64,000 nucleotides of DNA, taken from contig NC_068350.1 of NCBI RefSeq assembly GCF_014633365.1, positions 38,989,119 through 39,053,118 on the forward strand. Reading direction: 5' to 3'. Source of the DNA: Diospyros lotus. Its lineage: Eukaryota; Streptophyta; Magnoliopsida; Ericales; Ebenaceae. The notes below the pieces were generated by a model, which did not search any database, was not told the origin of the DNA, and saw nothing but the letters and a program-made list of their open reading frames with translations. The position numbers were made by a program, and so were the translations under genes. Positions 44,400 to 57,439 of the stretch are shown here, in pieces (position 1 is the first letter of the stretch; each line of letters opens with the position of its first letter).

Positions 44400-46269
44400 A
44401 GACAGTGATGCCATGATACGCTACAAGACATAATTATTTTAAAAATGAAAAATTAAACATAATATATTTAAAAATATATATTTAAAAAAATTACAATCAC
44501 AGAATTAATCTTACCACATCAGCAATGGTCACTCTATCTTTATCACCTCTGTTAAACCCAGATCTATGTGCAGGGTTTTGTATGACTCGATGTTTAATGC
44601 GATGATACCATGCCAAATAGTCTTCACTACACTCCCATGGCACTCAGGCAAGTCCACCCCGTCGGTGTGCTGGCAATAAGTAAAAATCCCAGCGAGTCCA
44701 ACTATCATTGATAAAATCATAAATTACCTTATATATTGTCGTAGTTGTACCCCACTTAACTTCAATAGGGGATAATAGAGGTAGAGGTATATTCTGATAA
44801 TGCCCAAATTGTCGCAGAACCCTCTCCGGATGATATAGCTCAATCACACCTCCACACTTAAGACATCCAAAGAAGAACGCAATCTCATGCAGTAGGTGTT
44901 GTGCACGATGCCTCTTATATGGTGTCCACATGATCTGCACGTGTTTCAAAATTTCAATGACGAGCTATATTAAGTTGTAAAATATAATGTGTGAACAAAA
45001 TACCTGATCTTCAATTAAGTCATCAAGTTGCTCTTGCAAAGATTGCAAGGAATCGTACTCCTGAACAGAAAGCCAACGGTGAGCTCTAAGCAACTCGTCA
45101 ATATATGCTAAGTTATATTTACTTCTAGTCAATAAAAAATGTTCATATATCCAAGCATGTGTACATTTAATATAAATAATTGTTAATATATATCAAAAGA
45201 TGTTAAATATATGCACATAATAATAAAATTTAAATAATTACCTCAAGTAATGTCAAATATCCACAGATTCCCTTGACATCTCTTCTACTCGCGATACCAA
45301 GCTGCCTATATAAATTTGTCAAAGAAACAGCCCCCCATGCATACGTACCAGATACACTTAAGTCTTCCAATAATGTAAGATAGGAAACGGAAATCATGGT
45401 ACTACTCTTATCCACAAATAATGTATAACCTAATAAAAATAATAAATACGCCCTACTGGCATTGTAGATCTCTTCATCCGGAGCCGAATCTGGCACGTTC
45501 ATAAACATTCTTGTCAGCCAATCTAATTTCACATACGGTCCCCGAGTCTCTACTATCTACCCTGCTGCTTCTACTACTAAGACCCCAAGTAAACAACATA
45601 GTAAGTTCTGAACTTCATTACCCGTCAAATGAAGGACTGATATAGGGCAGCCAACAACTAGTATATTCAGAATAGTAGCAACGTCATCTAGCGTGACTGT
45701 CATCTCACCAAATGGTAGATGAAATGTGTTAGTCTATGGCTTCCATCTCTCTAAAAAGGCTGACACAACTGTAAGATTCCCAAATCGATATGTGCATTCT
45801 ATCAAAGGTGCCAACCAAGATCTAATGACAACATCACAAATACGTTGTTGATTTGCTAATGACTAATCACGAATTCTTTGTCCATGGCTATTGCATTTCA
45901 ATACACCTCTTTCCTATTACACAAAAATAATAAAATAATTAATAAAATTATAATAATTAATTTAAATATAAAATTATTTTTATAATCGCTTACCTCTCCA
46001 ACCCATATGCTAACAACAACATGATTTTTAAAACTCTTTAAAATGGATGGATCTTCAGGGCCTCCTAAAAATGGTCCAGCAATATCGTCTGGAGCAGTAG
46101 TAGATGGCTGCTCTGGAGCACTAGAAGATGGCTACTCCGGACCCTCTACCCTTCTCCTCCTCGTGGAAGCGGATGGCTGCTCCGAACCCTCTACCCTTCT
46201 CCTCTTCGTGGAAGCTGTCGGACATTGACGAGATGAAGATGGGCGAGCTCTCCCTCAAGTACGTGCCAT
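44400..46269 (-). pseudogene. Plant mobile domain (PMD, MAIN-like) gene, broken
   Basis: Exons read on the minus strand: 46269-45994 (ATG; ends GGPEDPSILKSFKNHVVVSIWVGE with GT donor), 45913-45242 (starts ERGVLKCNSHG; holds FHLPFGEMTVTLDDV and ARAYLLFLLGYTLF-like SRAYLLFLLG), about 45172-45005 (WIYEHFLLTRSKYNLAYIDELLRAHRW), and 44949-44520 (WTPYKRHRAQHLLHEIAFFFG, PERVLRQFGHYQNIPL). These are the standard PMD blocks. In-frame stops occur after the fourth codon, in exon 1 (VEGPE then stop), and three times in exon 2 (after HGQRIRD, after ERWKP, after VVEAAG), so it is dead. PMD proteins act in silencing and meristem integrity, and PMD genes are often carried by MULEs and retrotransposons. Confidence 0.85.
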
Positions 46270-46595
46270 ACCTAAAAATGAATGTACTATATCAGTCATT
46301 TTTAAAATAATAATAATCTATTATAAAATTAATTTAATTCATATAAGAATGTTATATTAAATGTCTAAATCCATGATAACAAATAAAATTGTTTATAATA
46401 AGATTAACAACAATTGAATTTATTAAAAAGGTAAAGTGTAAAAATATAATTAATATAAAAAATAACATGTCAGCATAACATGAAATCAATCATATTTTAA
46501 AAAAAAATTAAAAAGGCACAAAACTAAAAAAAATAAAAAAAAAATTCTGGTTCGGGTTTATCCAACCCGAGTTTGAGAGGTACGGGAGTTTCGTG

Positions 46596-49278
46596 TGTAG
46601 CATCCCAAAAATTTGAAAACAAGTAAAAATAATTAATTTGGATGTTTGTGGATATTTTAGAATATTTAGAAATTTTTGAGAAATATTTATTTATGATATT
46701 TTAAAGAAATAGGAAATTAAGGTGATTAATTAAATTAATTGAAAGTATTTATGAAAATAATAAAATAAAATATAGTAATAATAATAATAATAGTAATAAT
46801 AAGAAAGTAAATCAAATTAAATTAAATTAAATTAATTACTTAATATATATATATATATATTTATATGTATGTATGCATGGCGTGGCCTTGTCCTGGCCAT
46901 GTCTTTTTATGGCTTTAATGCCATTGAGTTGTGTGCAAATGGAATAAGCTTGGGCAGCAAGTTGGGAGGAAATCAGTGAGCGAGCAGGGAGCATCTGGAA
47001 GAAGAAAAGGGCGCGTTGAGGTTGGAAAGGGCGAGGAAAATTGGGAGAAATTGGAAATTAAGTCAAGTTTAATTGTGATTTAATTACTCTGGTAAGTAGA
47101 TAATTATGTATTATTAATTTGTATGATTAGAATTTAATTATAAGTTTAATTTTATTAAGTTTGGGTGATTAAGTTTGGTGTGTAAGTATATAAATACACT
47201 GGCGCTATGTGCGTGAGAGTGTATAATATTTTGTCTGTGAGTATGGGTGTAAGTATATGTATATATGTGGAGGGTGAGTTTTAGTGACCATTTAATCGTG
47301 GAAAGTGAGCAGTAATTGAGTTGGGCTTGATGTGGTGATAAGCAAAGGAATATTATATATGTAGATAAATATGTTATGGTTGAGTTAGCAGTGAATTGTG
47401 GGTGGTCGTGAATATAGGAGAATGGTTTTAATAATATATATATATAAGTGGAGCATATGTTTGTTGATAATACATAATTGGAATTTATGATTTCATTAAT
47501 TATTAGGAAACTCTACTTCGCAGTGGGAGAACAGGAAAGGTAAGAAATAGTAGCATAAAGGCAAGCTCCTAACCCTCTCATCTTGTTATTTATTTTTCGC
47601 GAAAGTCTTCGAGATTTCTTGTACTTTAAACCCTCCCTCATCGTGACTCGGTTCTACGCATAAATAATAATAATCCGCGTAGTAACCACTTTATGGCTTT
47701 TATTTTATTAATGACTTTATTGTTAATGGGATAAGCTAAGTAAGGATGTCGTGGCATCTTTTATTTCAACCGTCATAGAGCTTCGTACCGCTCCGCTTTC
47801 CTTGGAAATGATGTCAAACCCACGGGGGCTAGGTGCTTAGAAAATAATATGATATTAAGGAAAGATGTTAAAAGTCTATTATGTAAGTTGAGATGGTTTT
47901 CTGCGAATGAGAAGGAAATGAGAATGGTATCATGATGCTATGTGATTATGTATATGAAACGTTATGGAGAAATGATGTGTAATGTTAAGTTTAGAGAATA
48001 TAAAGTAATAGTGTCAGTAAATGTGTCTAAGGGTATGGATACAAAGCCACTGACTGTCGACCGTGGGTCGTGGCAGTTGATGGTTGGATGTATGGACGCC
48101 AGTCATTGGTTGTTACGATAAGCGCTAGACGGCCAGAAGAGCTGGTACTCCAGATTCCTGCCTTGGTTTGTGCATTTCATGATGTGTGTGCCACAAGGGG
48201 CTAGGTTGCAATCACGTGGGGACATGCTTTGTGTGTGATGGGATGTATGAGCATTTACATGACCCGGTTGGTCTAAGAGCCAATTTGGGTACCCTAGGTG
48301 AGCATATGCATTTAGAGGCATCTCGCATGTGTGAATTCTTATGTGGGCGTTAGCATGGCCTGATGCTTGGTTTATAAGGGGCCTTGTCATCACGTTTATG
48401 CTACAAAAGCCGTTGCATTTCTTATTTGTTGCATGGTGAGAATGTGCGTTTTAGGTGATAAGTATGGGTGGTAGGCGTGGTCACGGTAAGACCTTGGGGT
48501 GAGACCCACGGCGGCGTGATCCACGATGTGGCCACGGTAAGACCTTGAGGTGAGACCCACGGCGGCGTGGTCCACGATAAGACCTTGGGGTGAGACCCAC
48601 AGCAACCTAAAGACCTTGGGGTGAGACCCACGGTAACAGTAAGACCTTGGGGTGAGACCCACGGCAACAGATTATGATGTGAGCAACATGAATGGGCAGG
48701 TTAAGGACATGGTATGGAGGTAGCTTATAAAAGGCTGCCAACAGGTATGTATGCGGGACTCGGGTGCCAATGTGTGACTTATGTGGGCCCCTGGTTCCTT
48801 ATGTGCAGTTAACTTTATGTTATGCATGTAGAAGTAAGGTACATGTGGATCATGGCATGGTGTGGTTGCATTGGCATGAGTTGCATGGGGTGTCATGGGA
48901 AGAGTCCTATCCTAAGCTCTCAGCCTTTCTTTTCTAGAGCTTGCTGAGTCTCGCGACTCATGTTGTTTTACATCATTCCAGGTACGTTCATCGGGGTTGG
49001 GTCCAGATCGACGTGTCATGGTAGCAAGTGCAGAGCTCTCCCGAACCTAGATCCTGGGTGTCATGTGTCTGGATGAAAGTAATGCTTTATGTTTGTGAGA
49101 TGAAGGCATGTTATGTAAGCCCAAGTGGCGAAAGGCTTGTAAAAATGTTTATGAGATGTTATAATAAAAAGAGATTATGATTTAAATAAGGGTTATGTTA
49201 TTATTTGGTATTATTATAGTAATGACCCTCTCACGGATCCTCTTGGTGCTCGGGGGCTCCGAGAGGCAGGCCGTTACA
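46596..49278 (+). repeat. Solo LTR D, nested in the MULE
   Basis: 2683 bp, starts TGTAGCATCCCAAAAATTT and ends GGCCGTTACA, with a perfect target duplication TCGTG (46591-46595, 49279-49283). The block order matches families A and B: CAGTGGGAGAACAGG and GGCAAGCTCCTAACCCTC near 47525-47575, TGGAAATGATGTCAAAC near 47805. Contains a five-unit tandem repeat. ORFs here are repeats without domains. Confidence 0.9.
48487..48665 (+). repeat. Tandem repeat inside solo LTR D, five units
   Basis: AAGACCTTGGGGTGAGACCC recurs at about 48488, 48539, 48580, 48611 and 48640 with spacers of varying length. Same relative place in the LTR as CGGGAGTACC repeats in family A. Confidence 0.85.
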
Positions 49279-49575
49279 TCGTGGCTGATGATGGTGGCTG
49301 CCATTGTCCCCGATGGCGATGCCGCCATTTGCTTATTAAAGAAATAGAAAGAAGAGAAGGCATACCTGATTTTGCAGCTGGATTTCTTCTTTCTTGCAAA
49401 AATAATGGCCGACAATTGTTAGGGTTTGTGTGAGAAATGGTGTGGCTATGGCTGTGCGGGCATAGTTGAAAATTTATGGGTTGTAAAGAGTAATTCTTGT
49501 GATTGTAAAGAGTAAAATAAAATTTTTGTTGACTAGACTGTGAAGAGTAAATTATCGGGCTACCAATAGAATTTA

Positions 49576-49911
49576 CTTATCATTTTCAAACTAGGGTTTG
49601 GTGGGTAAACTCGAGGCAGTGGGCCCCACGTACTCTAATTAACTCCTTGTGCCCCAGCATTTATTTCTGGTGGTACCTCACTCAAAGGACAAGAGATTGA
49701 CTTTTCAGACATCTTCATCTTTTTCTTGGTTCAAAAGGTAAAATTGCTCATCCCGAGCACCCCCACACCTGACCCGATAGGATGTGAGAGGAGATTAATC
49801 ATGCTGATCCAGATCTTCATCTCTTTCTTGCTTACGGAAGTTAGTAGGACAAGCATGCAATAATGTCAGATTCAACGAGGAGAACGCAACCATATTCTTT
49901 ACCTAAAGGAA
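49576..49911. other. Between MULE end and family C repeat; no gene
   Basis: No exon or ORF of note. 49690-49760 and 49800-49840 share ATCTTCATCTNTTTCTTG (two copies). Confidence 0.4.
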
Positions 49912-50420
49912 AATTCTATCCGCAAGCCCACGAATTTGCTTACACAACCCACACCCCGCCAAATTTGCGAGCAGATTGATCAGACCAAAAATGTGTGTAA
50001 GCCAATGATGCCTTGATTTGTTGACACAGTTGAAGTTCAAGTACTTTGAATAAAATAATATTATGCCTATACTTAAAAAAATAAAATATAAAAGAGTAAA
50101 ATGACATATTTATTTTTACTTTACCCTTAATTATTATAAAATATTAAAATAAATCTGTCATTTCACTATCTCTAATATACCAATCCGTTTGCAAAAGTTT
50201 CACACTCCCAATGGCCTTCAAAAATTCAGAAATTTTACCATACTAAAATTATTCATAATTTTTAAAAAAATAATTAACAATTTACAAAAATAACTCTTAA
50301 TTTTTTAAAAAATTATGTAAATATTAAAATAATATATATAAATAACAAAATAAGAAAGGAAAGAACTTGTCAAATCAAGTCTATTGGCTTAATCAATTAT
50401 TATTTAAAAAATATAAATTT
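49912..50420 (-). repeat. Family C repeat, copy 3, with MULE-like end
   Basis: Starts GGAAAATTCTATCCGCAAGC, similar to the MULE left end, then matches the reverse complement of 12100-12560. Suggests that family C consists of MULE-derived miniature elements. 50421-50820 is AT-rich with no gene. Confidence 0.55.
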
Positions 50421-50820
50421 AAATCTTATAAACATATTTAATGCATTTAGATTGTATATCTAAAAAGAATGACTGTAATCTACAATGCCTGAAAATCTTT
50501 TGGTGATATTGTTTCAGCATTTTCAAAATGTTTTTATTTTTAAAATTTTAAGAAATATTTCTATACTACTTTTATAATTTTAAAAATTTTTTGTAACTAT
50601 TTCTAATACTAAAAAAATATCAAAAACTATTCATAAAGGTCCATATATTTTTCATTTCGTAATATTATTCATTTCGTGATCATTTTGTAATATCTACTCA
50701 TTTAGATCATTTCGTATTTAAGAAACAATTATATTTATAAAAAATACCTATATTTTTTTATTTACTCATTTTTTTTACCTTTCTGTTCTTTACTTTTTTT
50801 TAACAAAATAACATTTTTCA

Positions 50821-53073
50821 TGTAACGCCCGGTTAATGGTAATTTAAATTAATTTTGGGATAATTGGATTTAAATGGAATGTCAAAATAATTGGTTGTGA
50901 TTAAATAAAATTAAATTATGTGATTTTAAGGAAATAAGAAATTCAGATAATTAATTTTGTTATTTAGAAATTTCTGGAAAAAAAGAAAAAAAATTGAAAT
51001 AAATTTAATTGTGGGATTTTCATAAAGTTCAGGGTGTTAGTGTAATTAAATAGGGGGTCAGAGTGTAATTTTTGGAAGTTGGAGGGAGGCTGGCGTGAAT
51101 CGCGGAAGGGCCAAAAAAATCACATTAAATAGAACATAAGTTATATATAGGTTAAGTGAGGCGTGCTGGCGCGAGCGGTCGCGCGTGAGGCTGCCAAGCG
51201 GTGGACGCGGCTTCGAGTCGCGGGGGCTGCGCGCGAGAGGGGATATTTTTGGCTGAATTAATTCAGCCAAGGCGTCCGAAACGACGCCGTTTCGCCCAAG
51301 AGGCGGTGGCCTTCAGCGGCCACCCGCGCGTTGCCACGTGGCCGCGCCTCCTCCGCCCGTTTTGCCCTCATTTAATGCCCAATTCGGGGGTTTTTCTTTG
51401 TATATTGTAACAGTACGTTTGCGGAAGAAATCTGAGAATTTTGGGGCTTCAAAAATCGGATTAAACTCCGTTTAATCTCTGATTTAATCTTTCAGGTATG
51501 TAATTAAACTAGCAATTAATAATCTTTGCGGTTGAAATTTTACTTGGGGCTCAATTTTATTAATTTTGTCAATAATTGAAATATTACAATTTGTATAACT
51601 TTGACCGTGTTTGATCAAATTGAACTTAAGGCTATCTTCGGAAAGGCAAGTTCTTTATACCCTCATTGTCGATTCTTTCGATGTCAATTTGTTTGACCTC
51701 CCTTCATTGGATTTTGGCTGTTAATAAATTATAGAATTTAAACGGTGTGTTTAATAATTTAATTTATTAACCTAGTTTCGAGGGTATTAATCGTTGGTTG
51801 CCTACGGGAGTTTGCATCACCCCCAAGCCTATGGGAATGATGTCGTACTCACCCGGGGCTAGGTTCTTAGCTGTCGGGTATGATTATTAGATTTTCGGTT
51901 ATTTATTGGCTAAAGTGGTTGGGCAGTGGAGGCAAGTGTTAGCTGTACGGTGATGGTGTGACTGTTGTACGGTCTATTTTAGGCCATTAGATGGTCTCTC
52001 CTGGTCACTGACCACTAACTGGTGTCAGACACTGCTGACTAGCTCTACCGTTATGTGATTATAGCATGCCTGATTACATTTTAATTTATTTTTGTTGCAT
52101 GGTTTGGTATGCACATGGGTACGGGCTGCATGATGGGATTATCATGATTTGGTTATGCTTGATCACGGACATTTTAGATTGGTCAGATTGCATCCAGCAC
52201 AGGCATATGCATCGCGTGTGATTTACTACGTGGGCGGAGCATAGCCTGATGCCTGGATGTATAGGCGTCTTGTATCACGTTGATGCTCATTACGCCTTGC
52301 ATTTTATATGCATTGCATGGTTACTGGTAGTTATTAGTTCTCGGACGGGAGTACCATTCCGAGGAAGCCTATGGCTCGGCTGTCGGGAGTACCGGCAGGG
52401 ATACGGGTGACGGGAGTACCGCCCCGGGACAGTGCGCACAAGTTTGCTGGAGGTAGTTGTTACCGTCCAGGGCAACGGCAGGTTGGTATGGGACTTGGGT
52501 GCCAGGTGTTTTATGTGGGCCCCGAGGACCGGTATGTGTTTTATTATGGTGCACTGTTGCGTTGTTGTGTCACATGGCTTGTGTGTACATGTGGGTTTAT
52601 ATTTGGGGTGATCGCCTCTTCTGTTTCATTTACCGCCTTCCTATTCATATAAACTTGTTGAGTCTTGCGACTCACCTTACTTTCCATCATTCCAGGTAAG
52701 GGTAAAGTTAAAGTCGAGGGCGAGGACCGCGCCACCTAGCAGCCAGCCGTGTCGGTAAGGTGTACAGTTAGCTGCCCCCGTTTTCTCTAATGTTTTGTTA
52801 GGAGTTCTGACTCTCATTTTTGACTATGCCCGGTTGTCCTTGGTATCTTTTATTTATTAGCACAGGTGTCTGTATATTTTTATATACTCCTTGACTGCTG
52901 TTCCAGCAGAGTACTTATAGGCGTGCATATATATTGTTTTGTTTCCGCTGTTGTATTTATCGTATGTATGCATGCCAGGGTATTTTTGTTTTGTGTTTGT
53001 TTCTCTCCCCTTAGGTAAGCGCTCTCGTTCGGATTGACCGGGCGGTTGGGATATCCGGGCGGGGGTGCTTACA
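50821..53073 (+). repeat. Solo LTR A, complete
   Basis: 2253 bp, TGTAACGCCCGG start, GGGGGTGCTTACA end, perfect target duplication TTTCA (50816-50820, 53074-53078). Contains palindromes GGCTGAATTAATTCAGCC (51251-51268) and CGAAACGACGCCGTTTCG (51277-51294), a CAGGTATGTAAT donor-like block (51494), and three CGGGAGTACC phrases (52345-52420). The left 1.7 kb matches 9965-8267. ORFs here are shadows. Confidence 0.92.
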
Positions 53074-53117
53074 TTTCATTTCCATAAACAAATTATTAAT
53101 AAAGGCCACACACTATG

Positions 53118-56100
53118 TGTAAAGATCCGAAAAGAAAAAGAAAAAATAATAATAATTAAATTAAATTAATTAAATTAAATTAAATATATATATAATAATT
53201 AAAAAAAAGGGGAAAATATTTAAAGAAAATGGGGAAAATATTTAAAGAAAAGGGGGAGGCGCTCGGGTAGGCCCCCCCCGGCGAAATCTCTCTCTCTCTG
53301 TCTCATTTTCTCTCTTGTTTTTTCTCAGATTCTTGCCGATTCCTCGCGATCCGGCCGTTCGATCTTCGATCCGACTTCATTTTCACCATTAAAGCGCCCC
53401 TGATCTGCAAAAATGTAAGAATTTTGGCTTGATCTTGTCGATTTTTCTTGTTGTTTTCGTGAGATGTATGTTGAGGCGCAATGTGGGTTTTTGGCCCGTT
53501 GTTTAAGGTCAGATCTACGAAGATCCAACCATTGAATTTTGATGGTTTTGGGATATGTTGGTCGGTTTGCTTGAGGGAGTTGGGTGGCGGTCTTGGATCG
53601 CCAGAAATCACCGGTCACAGTGGCCGGCGACGTTGGCAGTGCGTTTGTCCCTTTTGGCCGAAAGTTTGACCCTAGATCTATGAAAATCTAGCAGTCCGAT
53701 CCTTGTCATTTTCGGGTATGTTGGTCGCCTAGGTGCTGTGCACCTTGTGATACCCTCCGATCATTTAAAAAAATGGCCGGCGGCCGGCAAAGGGTAATGG
53801 CCAAATTTCGCCCCTATTTTGGCCAAAAATTAATTCTTAGATCTATTAAAATTTAACCGTCCAATAGGTCTCATTTTGAGATATGTTGTTATTCATGACG
53901 AGGGCTTCGTATCGGTATGATAGTCGGTCGTTTTTCGTCGTCTGGCCGTGGTCGCCGGCTGCGGTAGTTTGCTGGGAAGAAAGAAAAAGAAAAGAAAGAA
54001 AGAAAAGAAAAGGAAAAGAAAAAAAAAAGAAAAGAAAAAGAATAAAAGAAAATAAAATAAAAATAAATAAAATATAAAGAAAAATGAAATGAGGGCTTTG
54101 GGGGTTGGGCATGTCGGGTTAGGTTTTGGTCTAGGATGGCGGGGCCCAATGTGTTGGGCATGACTAGCCCAGTTGTGGCAACCCTTGAGCTGGCCCACTT
54201 AACTTGTTCTCTCTTATCGCTTGTCCGTGAACCTATGATGAGTTGGTTAGGTTGGTCCTACTCAGGATATCGACGTCAGTCTAATTTGGGTTCTCTTTAA
54301 GTCTCCTAGAATTGGCGATATGATTGGCGAGTCATTTTATTGATCGAAGTCCTAAGGATGAAGCCCAAATAGATGAATCGAGGCCGAGCAAAACTGACCT
54401 CGAGTGCGTTCTAGGCTAGCCTATGATGATGACGTGGGTTTATTCCGAATCCTGATTTTTTATGGATTCCTTTTATTTTAAGGCAAGAATAATGCAATTT
54501 ATTCCTTTTAAATGATTTATTAAATTTTTAATTAATTAATTATTAAGTTTTTAAAAATTTATCAATTGAGTTATAAATATAAATATATATGTATTTTTGA
54601 AAAAGGAGAAATTTAAATAAAAATATATTATCTATATTAAAAGAAAACTAGTTTATGGGTGAATATAGAAATAAATATATATATATTATTATGTCATTGC
54701 AGCCTATAAGTGGGTGTGTAGTTCCACTATATACTTACGTGTAGCATGCAAGGTGAGGCATGATAACGTAGTCGATGGCTAAGCTCGACGAATTCCATGA
54801 CGCCAAATTCGAATATTGCGTTGGTCAAGGTACCAAATAATTGATTCAGGGTGTTAGACAATGGTTAGGATTTTCGATAATTTCATTACGTCGTTACTCT
54901 TATTACCTAAATGTGACCACCCCATTCTATTTATTGTAGGCTTGGATTCTCAGGATTTTGTTTGATCTTCTCCCCAGACTCGGACTTGAGTCATCGTTTC
55001 CCAGGCGAGTAGACAAGATATGTTATGTTTACCTTATATTATGCACGTATATACTGTTTCATGCATAAAGATTATAAACTTGTACTGATTTTTATATGCA
55101 TAATTTGTACATGATTTTTTATATGTGGATCATAGAAAAATACTTTAGGCACCACATGAAATGATATGATGTATTTTAGGCACCACATGAAATGATAAAT
55201 GATTATGACTTGTGCTTTAAATAGGGTATCACTTGCATTATTATTAGAGGATTATCTAGTAGATTCCTTGGTGACTCACAACAGGAAAAGATTATGGTAT
55301 TGTGAGGCTTGGCATGCCAAGGCCATGTGAGACACGGATAGTATGTTTCAGCACTGCTATCATGTGAGTCATTATAATATTATAGTGATAATGACATATG
55401 TGCCAGTATATATACATGAGTGCATGTGTGTATAGGTGTTAGGCCAATTTCTACTAGTGTGTCCTCAGAATCAGTACATGCATCTCATATAAAAGTATAG
55501 GGGACTTAGGTGGTTAGAGAACAACTTATGGAGGTTGTCTTTAAGCACCTATTTTTCCTACACTATGTTTTCCTTTGAAACCCCAAATTATTTAAACTTA
55601 TGATACATATTCCCACTGTTTATACTGCTATTATGTTATTATACCCATGATGATCATCCTAGCATTTTATTATATACTCTCCAAGTGGGCATGACATACC
55701 TTATACTCGCGAATCCACAAGACTCACCTCTTTTTATTTAAAAATATTTTCAGGGAATTCTCCTTTTTGATTATTAGTCCAACAGATCTTTTGGTATGAT
55801 ATCAGACCCTCTTTTGATTCTTGATGTAATATAGGATGCTCTGTGGAGACATACACGTACTGTAAAGTCTGATCTTTTGTCTTTTATTTTTGTGGCACAT
55901 ATTTGTCCTAAGGGCCCGAGATACCGGATTGGATATATATTTATAACAGCAGTGTGATGGATATTCTTATTTTGTACAACTGCTGTATATGGAATATTAA
56001 AATATTATGTTAGGAGGTGAAATGGTATTTTACTCCATGTTCTATATCTTGTCAGTAGTATTATTATTTTATTCAAATCGAGTTAGAGAAAGAGACTTAC

Positions 56101-56170
56101 TAGTCCTTGTGGGGCCGCTGGCCCTAGGGATTAGTGCCGATCATGACTTATCAGATTTTAAGTCGTGACA
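53118..56170 (+). repeat. Solo LTR G
   Basis: 3053 bp, TGTAAAGATCCG start, AGTCGTGACA end, flanks CTATG (53113-53117) and CTATA (56171-56175), four of five identical. A distinct family from A, B and D. It includes a purine-rich tract at about 53965-54085. ORFs 53303-53618 and 53846-54198 have no domain (the second is a purine-tract artefact). Confidence 0.75.
53965..54085 (+). repeat. Polypurine tract (A/G-rich)
   Basis: About 120 bases of almost only A and G (GAAAGAAAAGAAAAGG type), making false Lys/Arg- and Phe/Leu-rich ORFs on the two strands. Confidence 0.85.
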
Positions 56171-57379
56171 CTATAGAAATTTAATCTTTGTTCGGTTGTC
56201 ATTTACCCCTTTTACAAAAATAACTCTTAAATTTTAAAATTATATTCAATTATTAATAATTAATTATTCTTTATATCATATCCTTAGACCAAAATAAGTG
56301 GGAGTGCAAGTACTTTGAATAAAAATAAATATTATACTTATAATTAATAAGATTAAAAAGTTTTTTAAATAGACGACGAAATGTAGAACACCATCAAACT
56401 TTGAACTGCTCTAGTTATGGCAGTAAGTGCAGGTTTTGAGCCTCAAAGATGTCGATATATGCAGTTGTATTCAATTATTGCTTGGCAACAACTAGAGCCA
56501 ACTAGCATAGTCAGCTGCAATCCCAATTATTACTATTTAAAAGATTATAAACTGCCTTTTCCAATCAATAAATTAAAAATGGTACTTCAACAATGATGTT
56601 GATTGAGCAGCATTAGTGTATCAGGACACACATAATGAAAAGAAATTGAAGCTATAGTCATAATAATCGGTGCCCGGTAATATGGGTGTAACATTCGTAT
56701 ATAGTATCCATTTTCAGCTCATAATATATACTTTTGAAGTAGCTCGACTAGCTAAATTGAACAAGTCTGCTTCGCTGCTACTGATGTCTTGTTTTAGCCA
56801 TTTGAAGTTACATTTTATGATTTTTTTTATAATTTCTTTATTTTTATTTAGGTTATGTTTTATTTTTGGGCCTATTTTATATAGTCCAGTTTAATTAGAG
56901 TCTGTAACTCATTAGGGCATCGTAATTAAGACTTTTTTTTTGTCATTGTAGGGTTTTTGATTGCTTGTGAAAGAAAAATTGATGATTTTTGTTTTTTCAT
57001 ATTTACAATCCGAATTTGAGGGTGATCATCGATGGTTATAGTTATTTCTTGCGTCAAACAGTCAGTTAAAGAGTAACAAACACACTTAAGATAATATTTA
57101 TGCATTAATATATTCTATATTATGTCTCCTATATATATCAATGCAAGCGTATAATACACTAATGTAGGAATGTCACCCCAAGTATTGCCATGTGTCCAAG
57201 TAGCATTTCCATTAATAAATTATATCTCAAAATTTACCCACTAGTTGGCTTATCATTTAAACAGCTCCTTGGAAAATGGCAGTTTGAGAGGGAAGGGAGG
57301 GACCCAGAGAAGAAATATGCTTTTTGTTTAAGAATAGCCAAACTATAGAGAATTGTTAAAAAGGGAAAAGACATTTTTC
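56171..57379. other. No gene recognised; family C-like fragment at its start
   Basis: 56200-56390 resembles family C (CAAGTACTTTGAATAAAA as in 50038). 56400-57379 is AT-rich with an ORF at 56670-56894 that has no similarity I can name. Confidence 0.35.
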
Positions 57380-57439
57380 TCCTATCCCCACACAGGGTAT
57401 GGCCAAGCAGGCCAAAACACTGGGAGAAGATGGTGATAT

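Larger units (their letters stand above)
39695..49575. mobile_element. MULE (Mutator-like) transposon with transposase, plant mobile domain gene and nested LTR
   Basis: The left end (39695: GGAAATTCTATCGCCAGCCC, then GAATTACTCTTGACAGCCC) and the reverse complement of the right end (49575: AAATTCTATTGGTAGCCC, then AATTTACTCTTCACAGTC) are similar over about 50 bases, forming terminal inverted repeats. A broken MULE transposase lies inside on the plus strand and a broken plant mobile domain gene on the minus strand. Without the nested solo LTR (46596-49278) it is about 7.2 kb. I see no clear 9-bp target duplication, so the insertion is old or an end is eroded. Its left end is about 110 bp from the DC1 start codon. 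Confidence 0.65.

Noticed and set aside
53846..54198. Phe/Leu-rich possible membrane protein
   Set aside because: Complement of a polypurine tract in solo LTR G; not a gene.
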